From contig CALIAU010000020.1 of assembly GCA_938045585.1 (NCBI GenBank), positions 1 to 64,000 on the forward strand: a stretch of DNA of 64,000 nt, written 5' to 3'. The notes under the pieces were generated by a model that ran no database searches, had not been told where the DNA came from, and saw only the letters and a program-made list of their open reading frames with translations. Origin of the DNA: an uncultured Saprospiraceae bacterium. Its GTDB lineage: Bacteria > Bacteroidota > Bacteroidia > Chitinophagales > Saprospiraceae. The position numbers were made by a program, and so were the translations under genes. This document shows, piece after piece, positions 24,687-33,713 of this stretch; position 1 is the first letter of the stretch, and each line of letters begins with the position of its first letter.

Positions 24687-26241
24687 AACCTGCCCAACCC
24701 TCTCTATCCAAACTTCTATACTGAATCGCTTCAGAGAGATGCTCTAGAGAAATAGCATCTTGCCCTTCCAGATCTGCCACTGTTCTAGCTACCTTCAAAA
24801 TCCGATCATAGGCACGTGCGGAGAGTTGCAATTTTTCCATTGCTGTTTTCAACAGGCCTAATCCTTGTTCCGAGATTTGGCAGAGTTCGCGCACCATCCT
24901 ACTCGGCATCTGGGCATTACAGTAAATATCTTTTTGTTTTTTAAATCGTGCTTCTTGAATTAATCGTGCCCGTACAACCCGTTTAGAAATATCTCCACTT
25001 CTAATTTCTGCAGGTTTATAATCAGACAGCTCATTATAGGAAACAGGTGTGACTTCCACATGCAGGTCGATACGATCCAATAGTGGTCCTGATATCTTAT
25101 TCAAATATCTCTTTACAATACCGGGACCACAGACACAATCCTTGTCTGGATGATTATAATAGCCGCAGGGGCAGGGATTCATAGACGCCACAAGCATAAA
25201 ACTCGCTGGATAATCTACGGATACTTTTGCTCTGGAAATTGTCACCTTGCGCATTTCCATTGGCTGCCTTAGCACTTCTAAAACAGTCCGTTTGAATTCT
25301 GGCAACTCATCTAAAAACAAGACACCATTATGTGCAAGTGAAATCTCCCCTGGGTTTGGATTGGAACCACCACCAACAAGTGCCACATCACTTATCGTAT
25401 GGTGGGGTGCTCTAAAGGGTCTAGCTGTAACTAAGGCACTATCCGTTCCTAACAAACCAGTTACGGAATGAATCTTAGTTGTTTCCAATGCCTCATCCAA
25501 GGATAAGGGTGGCAAAATAGTAGGAAGGCGCTTAGCCAGCATCGTCTTCCCTGCTCCCGGCGGCCCTATCAGAATAACATTATGACCACCTGCGGCTGAT
25601 ATCTCTAAGGCACGCTTAATATTTTCTTGGCCTTTTACATCTGAAAAATCCACACTGTACTTATTCTTCGCCTGAGCAAAAGCATCTTTAGAATCATACT
25701 TGAATTCAGTTACGCCTCCCTTCCCCTCTACAATGTCTATGGCCTCCATCAAATTAGACACACCATACACTTTTAGACCTTCCACAATTGCTGCTTCCTT
25801 AGCATTTTGTCTAGGCAAAATAAAGCCCTTATATTTTTCCTTCAGCGCCATGATAGCAATGGGCAAAGCACCCTTAATTGGACGCAGACTTCCATCCAGA
25901 GACAGCTCGCCCATAATCATATACTCCGACAAATCTTTCGCAACAAGTTGTCCAGAACTTCGTAGCACGCCTAGGGCAATGGGAAGATCATAAGCAGAGC
26001 CCTCCTTTTTAATATCTGCAGGCGCCATATTGACCACCGTTTTTAAACGCATCATTCTGAATCCATTATTCTTGAAGGCAGCATCTATCCTTTGGAATCC
26101 TTCGCGGACCGCACTATCGGGTAAGCCTACCACCCACCAAGCCTGCTTTGATACTGCGACAACGCCACCCACATTTACTTCCAAGGTTATTTTTTGAGCA
26201 TCTACTCCCGTGACCGCTCCTGCATATGATTTTGACAACAT
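24685..26241 (-). CDS. YifB/ComM family AAA+ ATPase (Mg-chelatase-like)
   Basis: 518 residues, normal length. The N-terminal ChlI/Lon-protease-like fold (residues about 1-165, MLSKSYAGAVTGVDAQKITL) is followed by the Mg-chelatase AAA+ domain with Walker A GPPGAGKTMLAKRLP, Walker B GVLFLDELPEF, sensor ASMNPCPCGYYNHP and the arginine-finger region LDRIDLHVEV. A C-terminal Mg-chelatase helical domain ends the protein (LSARAYDRILKVARTVADLE). Homologues such as ComM are helicases that promote branch migration of integrated DNA during natural transformation. That role here is by homology. Confidence 0.95.
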   Translation of the reverse strand: MLSKSYAGAVTGVDAQKITLEVNVGGVVAVSKQAWWVVGLPDSAVREGFQRIDAAFKNNGFRMMRLKTVVNMAPADIKKEGSAYDLPIALGVLRSSGQLVAKDLSEYMIMGELSLDGSLRPIKGALPIAIMALKEKYKGFILPRQNAKEAAIVEGLKVYGVSNLMEAIDIVEGKGGVTEFKYDSKDAFAQAKNKYSVDFSDVKGQENIKRALEISAAGGHNVILIGPPGAGKTMLAKRLPTILPPLSLDEALETTKIHSVTGLLGTDSALVTARPFRAPHHTISDVALVGGGSNPNPGEISLAHNGVLFLDELPEFKRTVLEVLRQPMEMRKVTISRAKVSVDYPASFMLVASMNPCPCGYYNHPDKDCVCGPGIVKRYLNKISGPLLDRIDLHVEVTPVSYNELSDYKPAEIRSGDISKRVVRARLIQEARFKKQKDIYCNAQMPSRMVRELCQISEQGLGLLKTAMEKLQLSARAYDRILKVARTVADLEGQDAISLEHLSEAIQYRSLDREGWAG

Positions 26242-26317
26242 CCTTTATACATTTTATTTACCCTTAGTGTTTTTAAATAGGTGGAGGTAATCAAGTTTTG
26301 AAAAAAGATTTTTGTTT

Positions 26318-26520
26318 GGGCGTGCCCCAGATTCTGCCCAGCTAGGCAGAATCTAGGTCGGGTCATCCAGGGGTTCCGTTGCCTGCGGCAACAATCTACG
26401 ACCTGCCTGCTTGCGCACGCAGGCAGGTTCCCTTACTACCTGCCTTCCAAGGAACGCAGGCAGGCCCCTCACGCAGGCAGGCTCCCTCACTACCTACCTT
26501 CCAAGGAACGAAGGTAGTCC
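26318..26520 (+). repeat. Composite GC-rich interspersed repeat island
   Basis: A non-coding block inside the 358-nt gap between the yifB-like and NTF2-like genes. It starts GGGCGTGCCCC (26318-26328). A perfect 10-bp hairpin follows (AGATTCTGCC 26329-26338 with GGCAGAATCT 26345-26354), then AGGTCGGGTC and TTGCC-TGC-GGCAA. Further on there is a perfect 10-bp palindrome (ACCTGCCTGC 26401-26410 with GCAGGCAGGT 26419-26428) and two CTTCCAAGGAACG units ending in GCAGG or GAAGG. 26402-26425 is identical to 33718-33741, and 26438-26465 is the exact reverse complement of 46393-46420. Before and after the block the DNA is ordinary AT-rich spacer. Confidence 0.85.
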
Positions 26521-26599
26521 CCTAACGCAGCGTAACAAGTGCAATAAACGCAGGTACATGCAAAAGAATTTCATGACGTGGTAAAGGATAATTACTGGT

Positions 26600-27004
26600 C
26601 TATTTTAATCCAACACGTTTATAAAAATTATCAAGTCGCTCTTGTTCAGATGGATCTGAAATGTGTTCAATATGCACAATTTTATTTTGCACTCCAACGC
26701 GTATCTTCTGCTTACATCTATGTGTATATTCTTCCCCTTTATGCATTAAGTAGTCAGTGAAATGCACATAGAATTCAGTATCATTTATTTGCTCCACTTT
26801 ACATTGTCCCCATTCAAGTTTGTCCAGCTTTTTTCTTCCCTCTATCATATTGCTTTCATAGGAATTTGCAATTGCTTCTGGGCCAATGAGTTTTTGTTCA
26901 CCAATGGCATATTCACATGCATCTTCTAACAAACTTCTTACAATGGAAAATTCATCCCTGTCCAATGCCTTGCCAAATTGTAGGACTATATTTCTCTTGC
27001 TCAT
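26600..27004 (-). CDS. NTF2-like / SnoaL-like protein
   Basis: 134 residues. The fold pattern is that of small cone-shaped NTF2-like proteins: an N-terminal helix (IVLQFGKALDRDEFSIVRSL), a GPEAIANSYESN helix and then four beta-strands (QCKVEQINDTEFYVHFTDYL, HRCKQKIRVGVQNKIVHIEH). There is no signal peptide, so it is cytoplasmic. The substrate is unknown; members include ketosteroid isomerases and many uncharacterised stress proteins. It diverges from the ferredoxin reductase gene. Confidence 0.82.
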   Translation of the reverse strand: MSKRNIVLQFGKALDRDEFSIVRSLLEDACEYAIGEQKLIGPEAIANSYESNMIEGRKKLDKLEWGQCKVEQINDTEFYVHFTDYLMHKGEEYTHRCKQKIRVGVQNKIVHIEHISDPSEQERLDNFYKRVGLK

Positions 27005-27134
27005 GATGGTATAAGTTATTGTATAATGATAAACTAAGTTAATATGAATTCAAGACATATGTTTTACTAAGTTCCTGTTTATACTAAGAATGTTCATTGG
27101 ACTAAGTCAACCTATGTCTTTTAAGATTCTTTGT

Positions 27135-27142
27135 TAATTTTG
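27135..27142 (+). promoter_or_regulatory. Possible -7 promoter element upstream of the reductase
   Basis: TAATTTTG matches the Bacteroidota -7 consensus TAnnTTTG exactly and ends 4 nt before the ATG at 27147. A start site placed about 7 nt downstream would give a leaderless or nearly leaderless message. I see no convincing TTG at the right distance upstream, so confidence is low. Confidence 0.35.
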
Positions 27143-27146
27143 CGCA

Positions 27147-28151
27147 ATGATAAAGACGGATATTCTGATTGTAGGAGCTGGACCTGTCGGTCTCTTTACA
27201 GTGTTTGAAGCAGGCTTGCTTAAGTTACGCTGTCACCTTGTGGATGCTTTACCTCAAACGGGAGGACAGCTAAGTGAAATTTATCCTAAAAAACCTATCT
27301 ATGATATTCCGGGATATCCTACTGTGCTTGCAGGCGAACTGGTGGACAATCTTATGGAACAGATTGCTCCTTTTAAACCCAGCTTTACACTAGGCGAACG
27401 TGTAGAAGAAATTGAAAAATCTGGAGAGAAGGAGTTTACGCTTACTACAAATAAGGGTACTAAAATACAGGCATCCATAATTGCAATCGCGGGAGGACTA
27501 GGTTCCTTTGAGCCAAGGAAGCCTCCTATTGAGGGTATTGAAAATTATGAAGACGCCGGTGTCCATTATATGGTACGTGATCCTGAAACATTTAGAGATA
27601 AAAATATTCTAATTGCTGGCGGAGGAGATTCTGCTCTCGATTGGACAATAGAATTAGCAGATATTGCCAAGCAAGTTACACTCATCCATAGAAGAAGTTC
27701 TTTTAGAGGTGCTCTAGATAGTGTTGACAAGGTTATGGAACTCGCGAACGCTAATACAGTTCAACTTATCACAGAGGCGCAGGCAGTAGGACTTACTGGT
27801 GGAGATAGCTTGAAGGAAGTCATCATAAAACCTAAGGAAGGAGATCCCTACCCTATTGCTGTTGATAATTTTATTCCCTTATTTGGTTTAACACCTAAAC
27901 TAGGACCAATTGCTAATTGGGGATTAGGGATACAAAAATCTGCTATCGAAGTGGATACCTTTGACTACTCTACGAATGTAGAAGGGATTTATGCAATTGG
28001 CGATATTAATACCTATCCCGGCAAATTAAAACTCATCCTTTGTGGTTTTCATGAGGCTACCTTGATGGTACAGTCTGCATTTAAATATATCTACCCTGAC
28101 CAGAAATTGAGCTTTAAATACACAACCGTAACAGGTATCCAAGAACTTTAG
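27147..28151 (+). CDS. Ferredoxin-NADP reductase, thioredoxin-reductase-like
   Basis: 334 residues. It is a two-Rossmann flavoprotein: the FAD motif GAGPVGLFTVFEAGL at the N-terminus, TGGQLSEIYPKKPIYDIPGYP-type FAD contact, the NAD(P) motif IAGGGDSALDWTIELA at about residues 152-167 and AIGDINTYPGKLKLILCGFH near the C-terminus. The thioredoxin-reductase Cys-x-x-Cys pair is absent, as in TrxR-like ferredoxin-NADP reductases. The gene is followed 60 nt later by a 2Fe-2S ferredoxin on the same strand, which is its likely electron partner. Confidence 0.92.
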   Translation: MIKTDILIVGAGPVGLFTVFEAGLLKLRCHLVDALPQTGGQLSEIYPKKPIYDIPGYPTVLAGELVDNLMEQIAPFKPSFTLGERVEEIEKSGEKEFTLTTNKGTKIQASIIAIAGGLGSFEPRKPPIEGIENYEDAGVHYMVRDPETFRDKNILIAGGGDSALDWTIELADIAKQVTLIHRRSSFRGALDSVDKVMELANANTVQLITEAQAVGLTGGDSLKEVIIKPKEGDPYPIAVDNFIPLFGLTPKLGPIANWGLGIQKSAIEVDTFDYSTNVEGIYAIGDINTYPGKLKLILCGFHEATLMVQSAFKYIYPDQKLSFKYTTVTGIQEL

Positions 28152-28211
28152 CAGAAATTGTGAAACTGTTTGCATAATCGCGTTGTTACTAGGGTGAAAT
28201 TGCAAGGAAGC

Positions 28212-28538
28212 ATGTCAAAAGAAACTATACAGATTAGCCTTACAGATAGAAAGGGAGAGGTCCACCAACTAGAAGCACCAACAGATATGAATCTAAATCT
28301 GATGGAGGTGTTCAAATCCTACGAACTTCCTGTAGAAGGAACCTGCGGCGGGATGGCTCTTTGTGCATCTTGTCACTGTTATATAACCTCAAAACATAGT
28401 TTGCAAGACCCAAGCGATGATGAAGAAGACATGTTAGATCAGGCCTTTTTTGTAGAAGACAATAGTAGACTAAGCTGTCAAATCAAAATCTCGGAAGATC
28501 TTGACAAGTTGGAAGTACGTTTAGCTCCTGTTGATTAA
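28212..28538 (+). CDS. Adrenodoxin-type 2Fe-2S ferredoxin
   Basis: 108 residues. Four cysteines in the order C-x5-C-x2-C...C (TCGGMALCASCHCY and RLSCQI) bind a [2Fe-2S] cluster in the adrenodoxin-like arrangement. The acidic helix between them (DPSDDEEDMLDQ) is the typical partner-docking surface. I use the ATG at 28212, preceded by AAGGAAG; an upstream TTG would add 14 unconserved residues. It lies directly after the ferredoxin reductase, with which it probably forms an electron-transfer pair serving heme, Fe-S or reductive biosynthesis. Confidence 0.92.
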   Translation: MSKETIQISLTDRKGEVHQLEAPTDMNLNLMEVFKSYELPVEGTCGGMALCASCHCYITSKHSLQDPSDDEEDMLDQAFFVEDNSRLSCQIKISEDLDKLEVRLAPVD

Positions 28539-28556
28539 GTCTTTTGCCTTCTCTAT

Positions 28557-30023
28557 TTAAAAGGCATATTCTAATCCCAATTGCAATCTTGCTATCTTAT
28601 ATTTCTGCACCAAAGAATTTCTCTCCGTCTGTATCCCACTATTCGAATACACAAAATTAGGGCGTGCAAAAACACGCATATTTTCTTTGAGCGTATATTG
28701 AATTGGAAACCCTAGGGTATATCGTAGTCCTATTCTATTTTTAAAATAGTTGTCAGGCTGAATGACCACTTCACTTTCGTCATACAAATGTCCATCAAAA
28801 TTTAGACTGATATTTGCTAAGATGCCTGCTTCTATTCCTACTCCTAACTTGCCCTTCATAGGATGATATCCTATAGAAAGAGGAATATCCAAGAATCGAT
28901 ATTGATTATAGAATGTGAAATTATCTCGCACTACCTGTGTTCCTGTGCGTTCGCCCTCAAGACTTTCAATGACCTCTCCATTCGGACCAATCAGTTGAAA
29001 AACTACACCCCTTTCAGTTACCATATTTTGGTATTCGTCTGTATGTAAAAAGCGTTCTGTGATTTGAGCAAACTGCATCCCTGATCTTAGGTAGAGACTT
29101 TTGGTAAAGTGATACTTGAGTCCCAATTCTATGGATAGTTCGTCCAGTGTTTTTTCTGCATTATTGCGTAATTCAGCATACTCGTCAAATTCTATAATCG
29201 TATCTGTACTTTTGAGATTTCGAAAAGCATACCCATATCCAGCTGCAAACAATAGTGAAAATCTATTTTTGTTTTCTACTATTTCGATCGTTTGTATTGG
29301 TTCCACAAGACTAGGAAAGTAGGCATAGATTTTTGAATCTAAATTGTATAAGTCACTTCCTTTTAGGAAAAATGCATCTTGTAATACTGTTCCTTGTTTT
29401 TCTGTTTTCGTTTCATTTTTTAAGAATGGTACGTCAGTACTCAGCTTACTAGTTAGTGTAATTTCGTGAGGCACACTGCTTTCATTTCGCTTTGCAATGC
29501 TCTGTATGGTCGTTGGCTCCATATTAGGGAATTGCCTTTCTGGCTGTGCGGATTGTCTTTGCTCTATTGTTTCTGTTCTCTGCAGACTCCTAGTTACAAT
29601 CGTATTTTGTGCATTCTGTGTCAGCTTATTTTCTGTCTTCTTATTTTCATTGATTTTATCCGAGTCTTCTACCGCTGTTTGGATTGCATTTTGTTTTGTA
29701 ATAGATTTTTCTTCGGTGTTACTTTCTTGTATTTCATCGACAATAGTCGCTCTATCTTCTTTTAGTTCTTGCTCTCGTTTTTGCATGGATTCAGTAGTAC
29801 CTACATTGCTTTGCAAAGATTCCATTTTGGAATTATCTGTCAGGTTATTCGCTAAATAATAACTAGCAATTAATCCAAGAAATAAGATAGGCAAGAGGAA
29901 TAGAAAACGCCGCTTCTTTTTTCTCTTGGCATTGATTCCCTGCCACAGAGCTTCCTTATCAAGATGGACTTGATGGTTCTGGATCTTATCTATGAGGTCT
30001 TTATCAAAGTTATTTAGGTCCAT
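28557..30023 (-). CDS. Anti-sigma-like protein fused to an outer-membrane-type beta-barrel domain
   Basis: 488 residues. Residues 1-38 are cytoplasmic and end in KRKKKRR. A transmembrane helix spans about 39-58 (FLFLLPILFLGLIASYYLAN). Residues about 59-245 are a low-complexity linker rich in Gln, Glu, Asn, Thr and Lys. Residues about 250-488 look like an OMP_b-brl-type barrel, with alternating hydrophobic strands such as FSLLFAAGYGYAF, LSIELGLKYHF and a final LQLGLEYAF ending in Phe. It overlaps the preceding ECF sigma gene by 10 nt, the usual position of an anti-sigma factor. The single chain would run from cytoplasm to outer membrane. Anti-sigma activity is inferred from topology and position. 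Confidence 0.75.
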   Translation of the reverse strand: MDLNNFDKDLIDKIQNHQVHLDKEALWQGINAKRKKKRRFLFLLPILFLGLIASYYLANNLTDNSKMESLQSNVGTTESMQKREQELKEDRATIVDEIQESNTEEKSITKQNAIQTAVEDSDKINENKKTENKLTQNAQNTIVTRSLQRTETIEQRQSAQPERQFPNMEPTTIQSIAKRNESSVPHEITLTSKLSTDVPFLKNETKTEKQGTVLQDAFFLKGSDLYNLDSKIYAYFPSLVEPIQTIEIVENKNRFSLLFAAGYGYAFRNLKSTDTIIEFDEYAELRNNAEKTLDELSIELGLKYHFTKSLYLRSGMQFAQITERFLHTDEYQNMVTERGVVFQLIGPNGEVIESLEGERTGTQVVRDNFTFYNQYRFLDIPLSIGYHPMKGKLGVGIEAGILANISLNFDGHLYDESEVVIQPDNYFKNRIGLRYTLGFPIQYTLKENMRVFARPNFVYSNSGIQTERNSLVQKYKIARLQLGLEYAF

Positions 30024-30565
30024 GCCTCTTGTTTTTTAATCATATCTAAACTATTTCTTATTGCAGTCTTTGCTCTTGAAAGAATTGCTCTTGATGTGGA
30101 GTCTTTCAGTCCTAAGGTGTCTGCAATTTCTTTATGTGAATATCCTTCAACTACACTTAAATTAAATACCGTTCTATATTTTTCCGGGAGCTTCTGTATC
30201 ACAGAAAAGATATCATCCATTTTTAAATTTTCCATTGCAGAAGCTGGTATCTTAGGTTCCCATAGCATCTCATCCAATGACTTTGACGCTATTCTTTTTT
30301 TCAATTGTTTCAGAGCTACGTTGATACAAATTTTCTGCATCCACGATTTTAATGCACCCTTCTCTGCATCAAATGACTTCGCATAACGAAATATCAAAAT
30401 AAAGCTATCCTGTAGTACATCTTTGGCATCTGCTGCGTTGCCCATATAACGTAGGCAGGTGGCATAGAGCAGGCTAGAGTACTGGTCTACCAGTAATCGC
30501 TCGCTGTTCCTATCCCCTTTAACACAGCCTGCTATTAGTTGTATGTCATTCTGCTTATTCGTCAA
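30014..30565 (-). CDS. RNA polymerase ECF sigma factor
   Basis: 183 residues. Region 2 is at about residues 10-90 (LLVDQYSSLLYATCLRYMG, AADAKDVLQDSFILIFRYAK, LKSWMQKICINVALKQLKK) and region 4 at about 120-175 (LPEKYRTVFNLSVVEGYSHK, EIADTLGLKDSTSRAILSRA). The frame opens with TTG, five bases after the stop of the upstream lipoprotein gene, and its end overlaps the anti-sigma-like gene by 10 nt. The three genes form one minus-strand unit. The promoter set it recognises is not visible here. Confidence 0.93.
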   Translation of the reverse strand: MTNKQNDIQLIAGCVKGDRNSERLLVDQYSSLLYATCLRYMGNAADAKDVLQDSFILIFRYAKSFDAEKGALKSWMQKICINVALKQLKKRIASKSLDEMLWEPKIPASAMENLKMDDIFSVIQKLPEKYRTVFNLSVVEGYSHKEIADTLGLKDSTSRAILSRAKTAIRNSLDMIKKQEAWT

Positions 30566-30570
30566 ATTTC

Positions 30571-33459
30571 TTATTTCAATCCAAAGTCGAAATCATAAAA
30601 GTTACAAGCTCCCACTTCAAATATATCCGTTTTACCGTTAGTTGGATCTGCATCTGAATCTACCTCATCAGAACTAGCACTATCCATATCTACTAGTTCA
30701 AATCCATTCGGAACAGTAATTTCGATTACATAATTTCCAGCTAGCACAGCTGGTACTTCTAAAACATAGAGTCCATTTGTCAAACTTGTCGTACTTGCAA
30801 TTACTGCATTTGTTTCATCTAGGAGTTCTATAGTCACTTCAGCAATTCCGTCTTCCGCTTCTTGTTCATTTGGAATACTTCCTTGGTTATCATCCCATAC
30901 CTTTCCTTTGACTTGGAGATAGCTTCCTTCCACAACAAACTCAGTAGAGGTTTCACAACCATTCGCGTCTGTCACAAATAAAGTATAATTTCCAGGAACT
31001 ACATTTTCTAAAATTTCGCCATTAAAGCCATTACTCCAATTGAACGAATAAGGCAGTGTCCCTCCTGTAACTTCAGCAATTAAATCTGCAAGTATTTCTT
31101 CATTTTCACAAGCATATATCACCCCCTGGTTATTAATTACAGGACCATCTGCTGCTGCATTCACAAAGGAACCTGTACAAGTCTCTCCATTTACATCTGT
31201 AACTGTATACTCATAGATGCCTGGTGGATCACAAAATGTAAATGTATTTGCTGGGCTCGGTGCAAAAATAGTCCCATTCACTTCTATTGTGTAAGGCTGT
31301 TGTCCACCTATCATCTCAAATACTGTACATGCAAATTCACAAAGAAGAGAAGGACTCGTTGAACACATGAACGGGGGGCTTAGAACGCCACAATAAAACA
31401 CTTGAGGCTGATCCATTAGTATATTTTCTATAGTTCCATCCTGTTCAAAATCATTATCTATCTGGCTAGGATCTACGTTGCTAAGGGTTAATACATTTCC
31501 ATTTAATATAGCTTCAATGTCTACTTCAGATCCTTTTGGTATAAAAAACAATTTCTCTATGTTGAAAATGTTCCCATCTAAAATATCCGTATCATTTATC
31601 GTGACTTGATAATTCACATTGGGTATTAAAATTTCAGTATCCTCCTCATAAATACCATTTTCATTATTATCGTTCCATGTATAAATTGTCAAAGAAAAAT
31701 CATCTTTGATGAGTTCCATTCTAAAAGTCGCTACCACATCATATAAGACACCATCAAATGTAAATTCTCCTGATAAGTCCCCCTGGATAAATTCCCCTAC
31801 CTGTGCTGGATATTCATCAATTGTAAGCGTAAAATTGTCAACCGCTAATGGTGTAGTCATGGATGGCATATCCGGCGCATTGAGATTTATCAATACGCTT
31901 GTAAGTTCCGGATTGTCTACATCAGAAACATCAATATTATATCGCGTTGTATAGCCTGCTGCATCTGACCATGTGAGTGAAAGAATATCGTCAATACTTT
32001 GACATACTAAGCTATTAGGAAAATTAGTAATAACGCCATTAATTGTACTTACAAGATATTCATCTAGGGGATTACAAACTTCTAAATCTGGTACGATATA
32101 GCTGCTTGATGTAGAAGAATCCCATTCGTGAATTTCACTTTCTGTAAGTCCGTCAGAATTTACTGCTTGAAAACCTAGAGTAGGAAATTCGCAGGATAGT
32201 ATTGATCCGGCGTAGGAACCGTCCTCCTGCAAGTTGACTATAGTATAAATTGCGCCGGTTTCATCAAAGACCATAACATAACCGTTTGTTATAGGAGTAT
32301 TTGTAGTGCATTCTACTACTGAGCCAGAGAAGCTAATCTGATTAGCACCTATCTGGACACCCTCAATATCACCAAGCATCGTATCTTCTTGTAAAGGGCC
32401 TAGTTCTGCACTATAGGCTGTGGTTCCACAATTATTAAGAATAGATAATAAGAGAATCTCATTTTTTGGCACTTTGCCTTCAAAATATCCAGTTCCATCT
32501 GTAAACCCTGTACCTGTTATACTGGTGTTTACAAGTGTAACACTCACTAAGGCATTTACAATAGGATTCCCATCTTCATCTTTTACTGTTCCAGAAATCT
32601 CAACTAAGGGCCAAGGGTAATCACAATTCCAAAACGAAAAATGTGAGACTTCTGCCTTATACACATTGTCTTCTTTTATTGCTTTTCCCTCCTCTATCCA
32701 ATAACCAGTTTCTTCATTCAAGGACCAAAGAGGAATTTGTTCAGGAGCTATTGATTCTTGCAAACCTACTATGGGAAATTCTAGTGTAGCTGTTGTATTC
32801 TCTTTTAGGTTAAGTTCTTCTCCGTTTGCTCCTATCAGTTCTACTGAAACCATTCCATAGGTTTCCAAAATAACTTCATTATTTTCAAAGTCTACTCCTC
32901 TTAAGTCGCCTGGCATGGTAGAAGCAGTAGCTAGACTTTGTGGATCATACCAATGTGCAAAGACTTCCACTTGACCAGTATACTCAGTTCCATTTTCTTG
33001 CACTACTGAATTCGCTTCTATTTTTAGTGTCGCTCCTACGGAATGTATTGTTAATACATCCCCATCGGCAGAATCAAAACTACCTACCTGTTTTTGACCC
33101 ACTAAGACCACTTTTGTAAATCCTTGCTCTCCTGCTTGTAGGCTGACGAATCTAAATGACTGTATATAGCCTTGTTTCTGTACTTTAAACAGGCTACCAC
33201 CCTGACTAAAATTGCCTTGAGCCACCTTGAAGAAACCATTTTCATCCGTTTGTGTTGTATTCCCATTCTCATCTATAACAAGAGCGTCCTGAATGGCCAG
33301 CCCTGCTTGGTCTACCACGAAGCCTGAGTAACTGCTTACAAGATTCACATCTGGACCCGGAAAATTAGGCGGATCAGTCTCTGTAAACATATCGTCTTTC
33401 CGACAAGAAAAGAGGGCTAGAAGTATAAAAACTGTGCTTAGTAAGGTGATTTTTTTCAT
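30571..33459 (-). CDS. Large lipoprotein with CarboxypepD-regulatory and SdrD B-like domains
   Basis: 962 residues. The ATG at 33459 gives a lipoprotein signal peptide with lipobox LALFSC (Cys about 19). Several beta-sandwich modules follow: carboxypeptidase-regulatory-like repeats at about residues 40-110 (SGFVVDQAGLAIQDALVIDE) and 285-345 (EISGTVKDEDGNPIVNALVS). A central unknown region comes next, then SprB-like Cys-rich repeats at about 720-850 (DPPGIYEYTVTDVNGETCTG, GNYTLFVTDANGCETST). An SdrD B-like domain closes the chain (VKGKVWDDNQGSIPNEQEAE to YDFDFGLK). The protein is probably a cell-envelope lipoprotein. It is encoded five bases before the sigma gene, so it may be a surface sensor or a target of that sigma factor. 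Confidence 0.85.
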   Translation of the reverse strand: MKKITLLSTVFILLALFSCRKDDMFTETDPPNFPGPDVNLVSSYSGFVVDQAGLAIQDALVIDENGNTTQTDENGFFKVAQGNFSQGGSLFKVQKQGYIQSFRFVSLQAGEQGFTKVVLVGQKQVGSFDSADGDVLTIHSVGATLKIEANSVVQENGTEYTGQVEVFAHWYDPQSLATASTMPGDLRGVDFENNEVILETYGMVSVELIGANGEELNLKENTTATLEFPIVGLQESIAPEQIPLWSLNEETGYWIEEGKAIKEDNVYKAEVSHFSFWNCDYPWPLVEISGTVKDEDGNPIVNALVSVTLVNTSITGTGFTDGTGYFEGKVPKNEILLLSILNNCGTTAYSAELGPLQEDTMLGDIEGVQIGANQISFSGSVVECTTNTPITNGYVMVFDETGAIYTIVNLQEDGSYAGSILSCEFPTLGFQAVNSDGLTESEIHEWDSSTSSSYIVPDLEVCNPLDEYLVSTINGVITNFPNSLVCQSIDDILSLTWSDAAGYTTRYNIDVSDVDNPELTSVLINLNAPDMPSMTTPLAVDNFTLTIDEYPAQVGEFIQGDLSGEFTFDGVLYDVVATFRMELIKDDFSLTIYTWNDNNENGIYEEDTEILIPNVNYQVTINDTDILDGNIFNIEKLFFIPKGSEVDIEAILNGNVLTLSNVDPSQIDNDFEQDGTIENILMDQPQVFYCGVLSPPFMCSTSPSLLCEFACTVFEMIGGQQPYTIEVNGTIFAPSPANTFTFCDPPGIYEYTVTDVNGETCTGSFVNAAADGPVINNQGVIYACENEEILADLIAEVTGGTLPYSFNWSNGFNGEILENVVPGNYTLFVTDANGCETSTEFVVEGSYLQVKGKVWDDNQGSIPNEQEAEDGIAEVTIELLDETNAVIASTTSLTNGLYVLEVPAVLAGNYVIEITVPNGFELVDMDSASSDEVDSDADPTNGKTDIFEVGACNFYDFDFGLK

Positions 33460-33713
33460 CACGCATTGTGTTTATTGGTTAATAATCATTTTGATCTTAC
33501 CTACAGTATCTATCAATTTAATAAAACGTTACAGGAATAGGAGAAAATTTAGGATTAAAACGGGAATTAAGGAGTTAGACGCTAGAAGCTAGATTTAGGG
33601 AAGTGCACAGGGGTATGATAAATTTTAAGAGAAGGTGATCCATTGGGCGATTCGTGGTGAGATAGTCTGATGAAAACACAATAGCCACTCGCCTTACTAA
33701 TAGCTTGTCCGCT

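Noticed and set aside
26401-26520. CRISPR-like repeat cluster
   Set aside because: The repeated units are palindromic, unequal in spacing and partly inverted, without unique spacers of constant length or cas genes.
29497-29859. 120-codon plus-strand frame opposite the anti-sigma/barrel gene
   Set aside because: Cys/Ser/Leu-rich shadow of the low-complexity linker on the coding strand.
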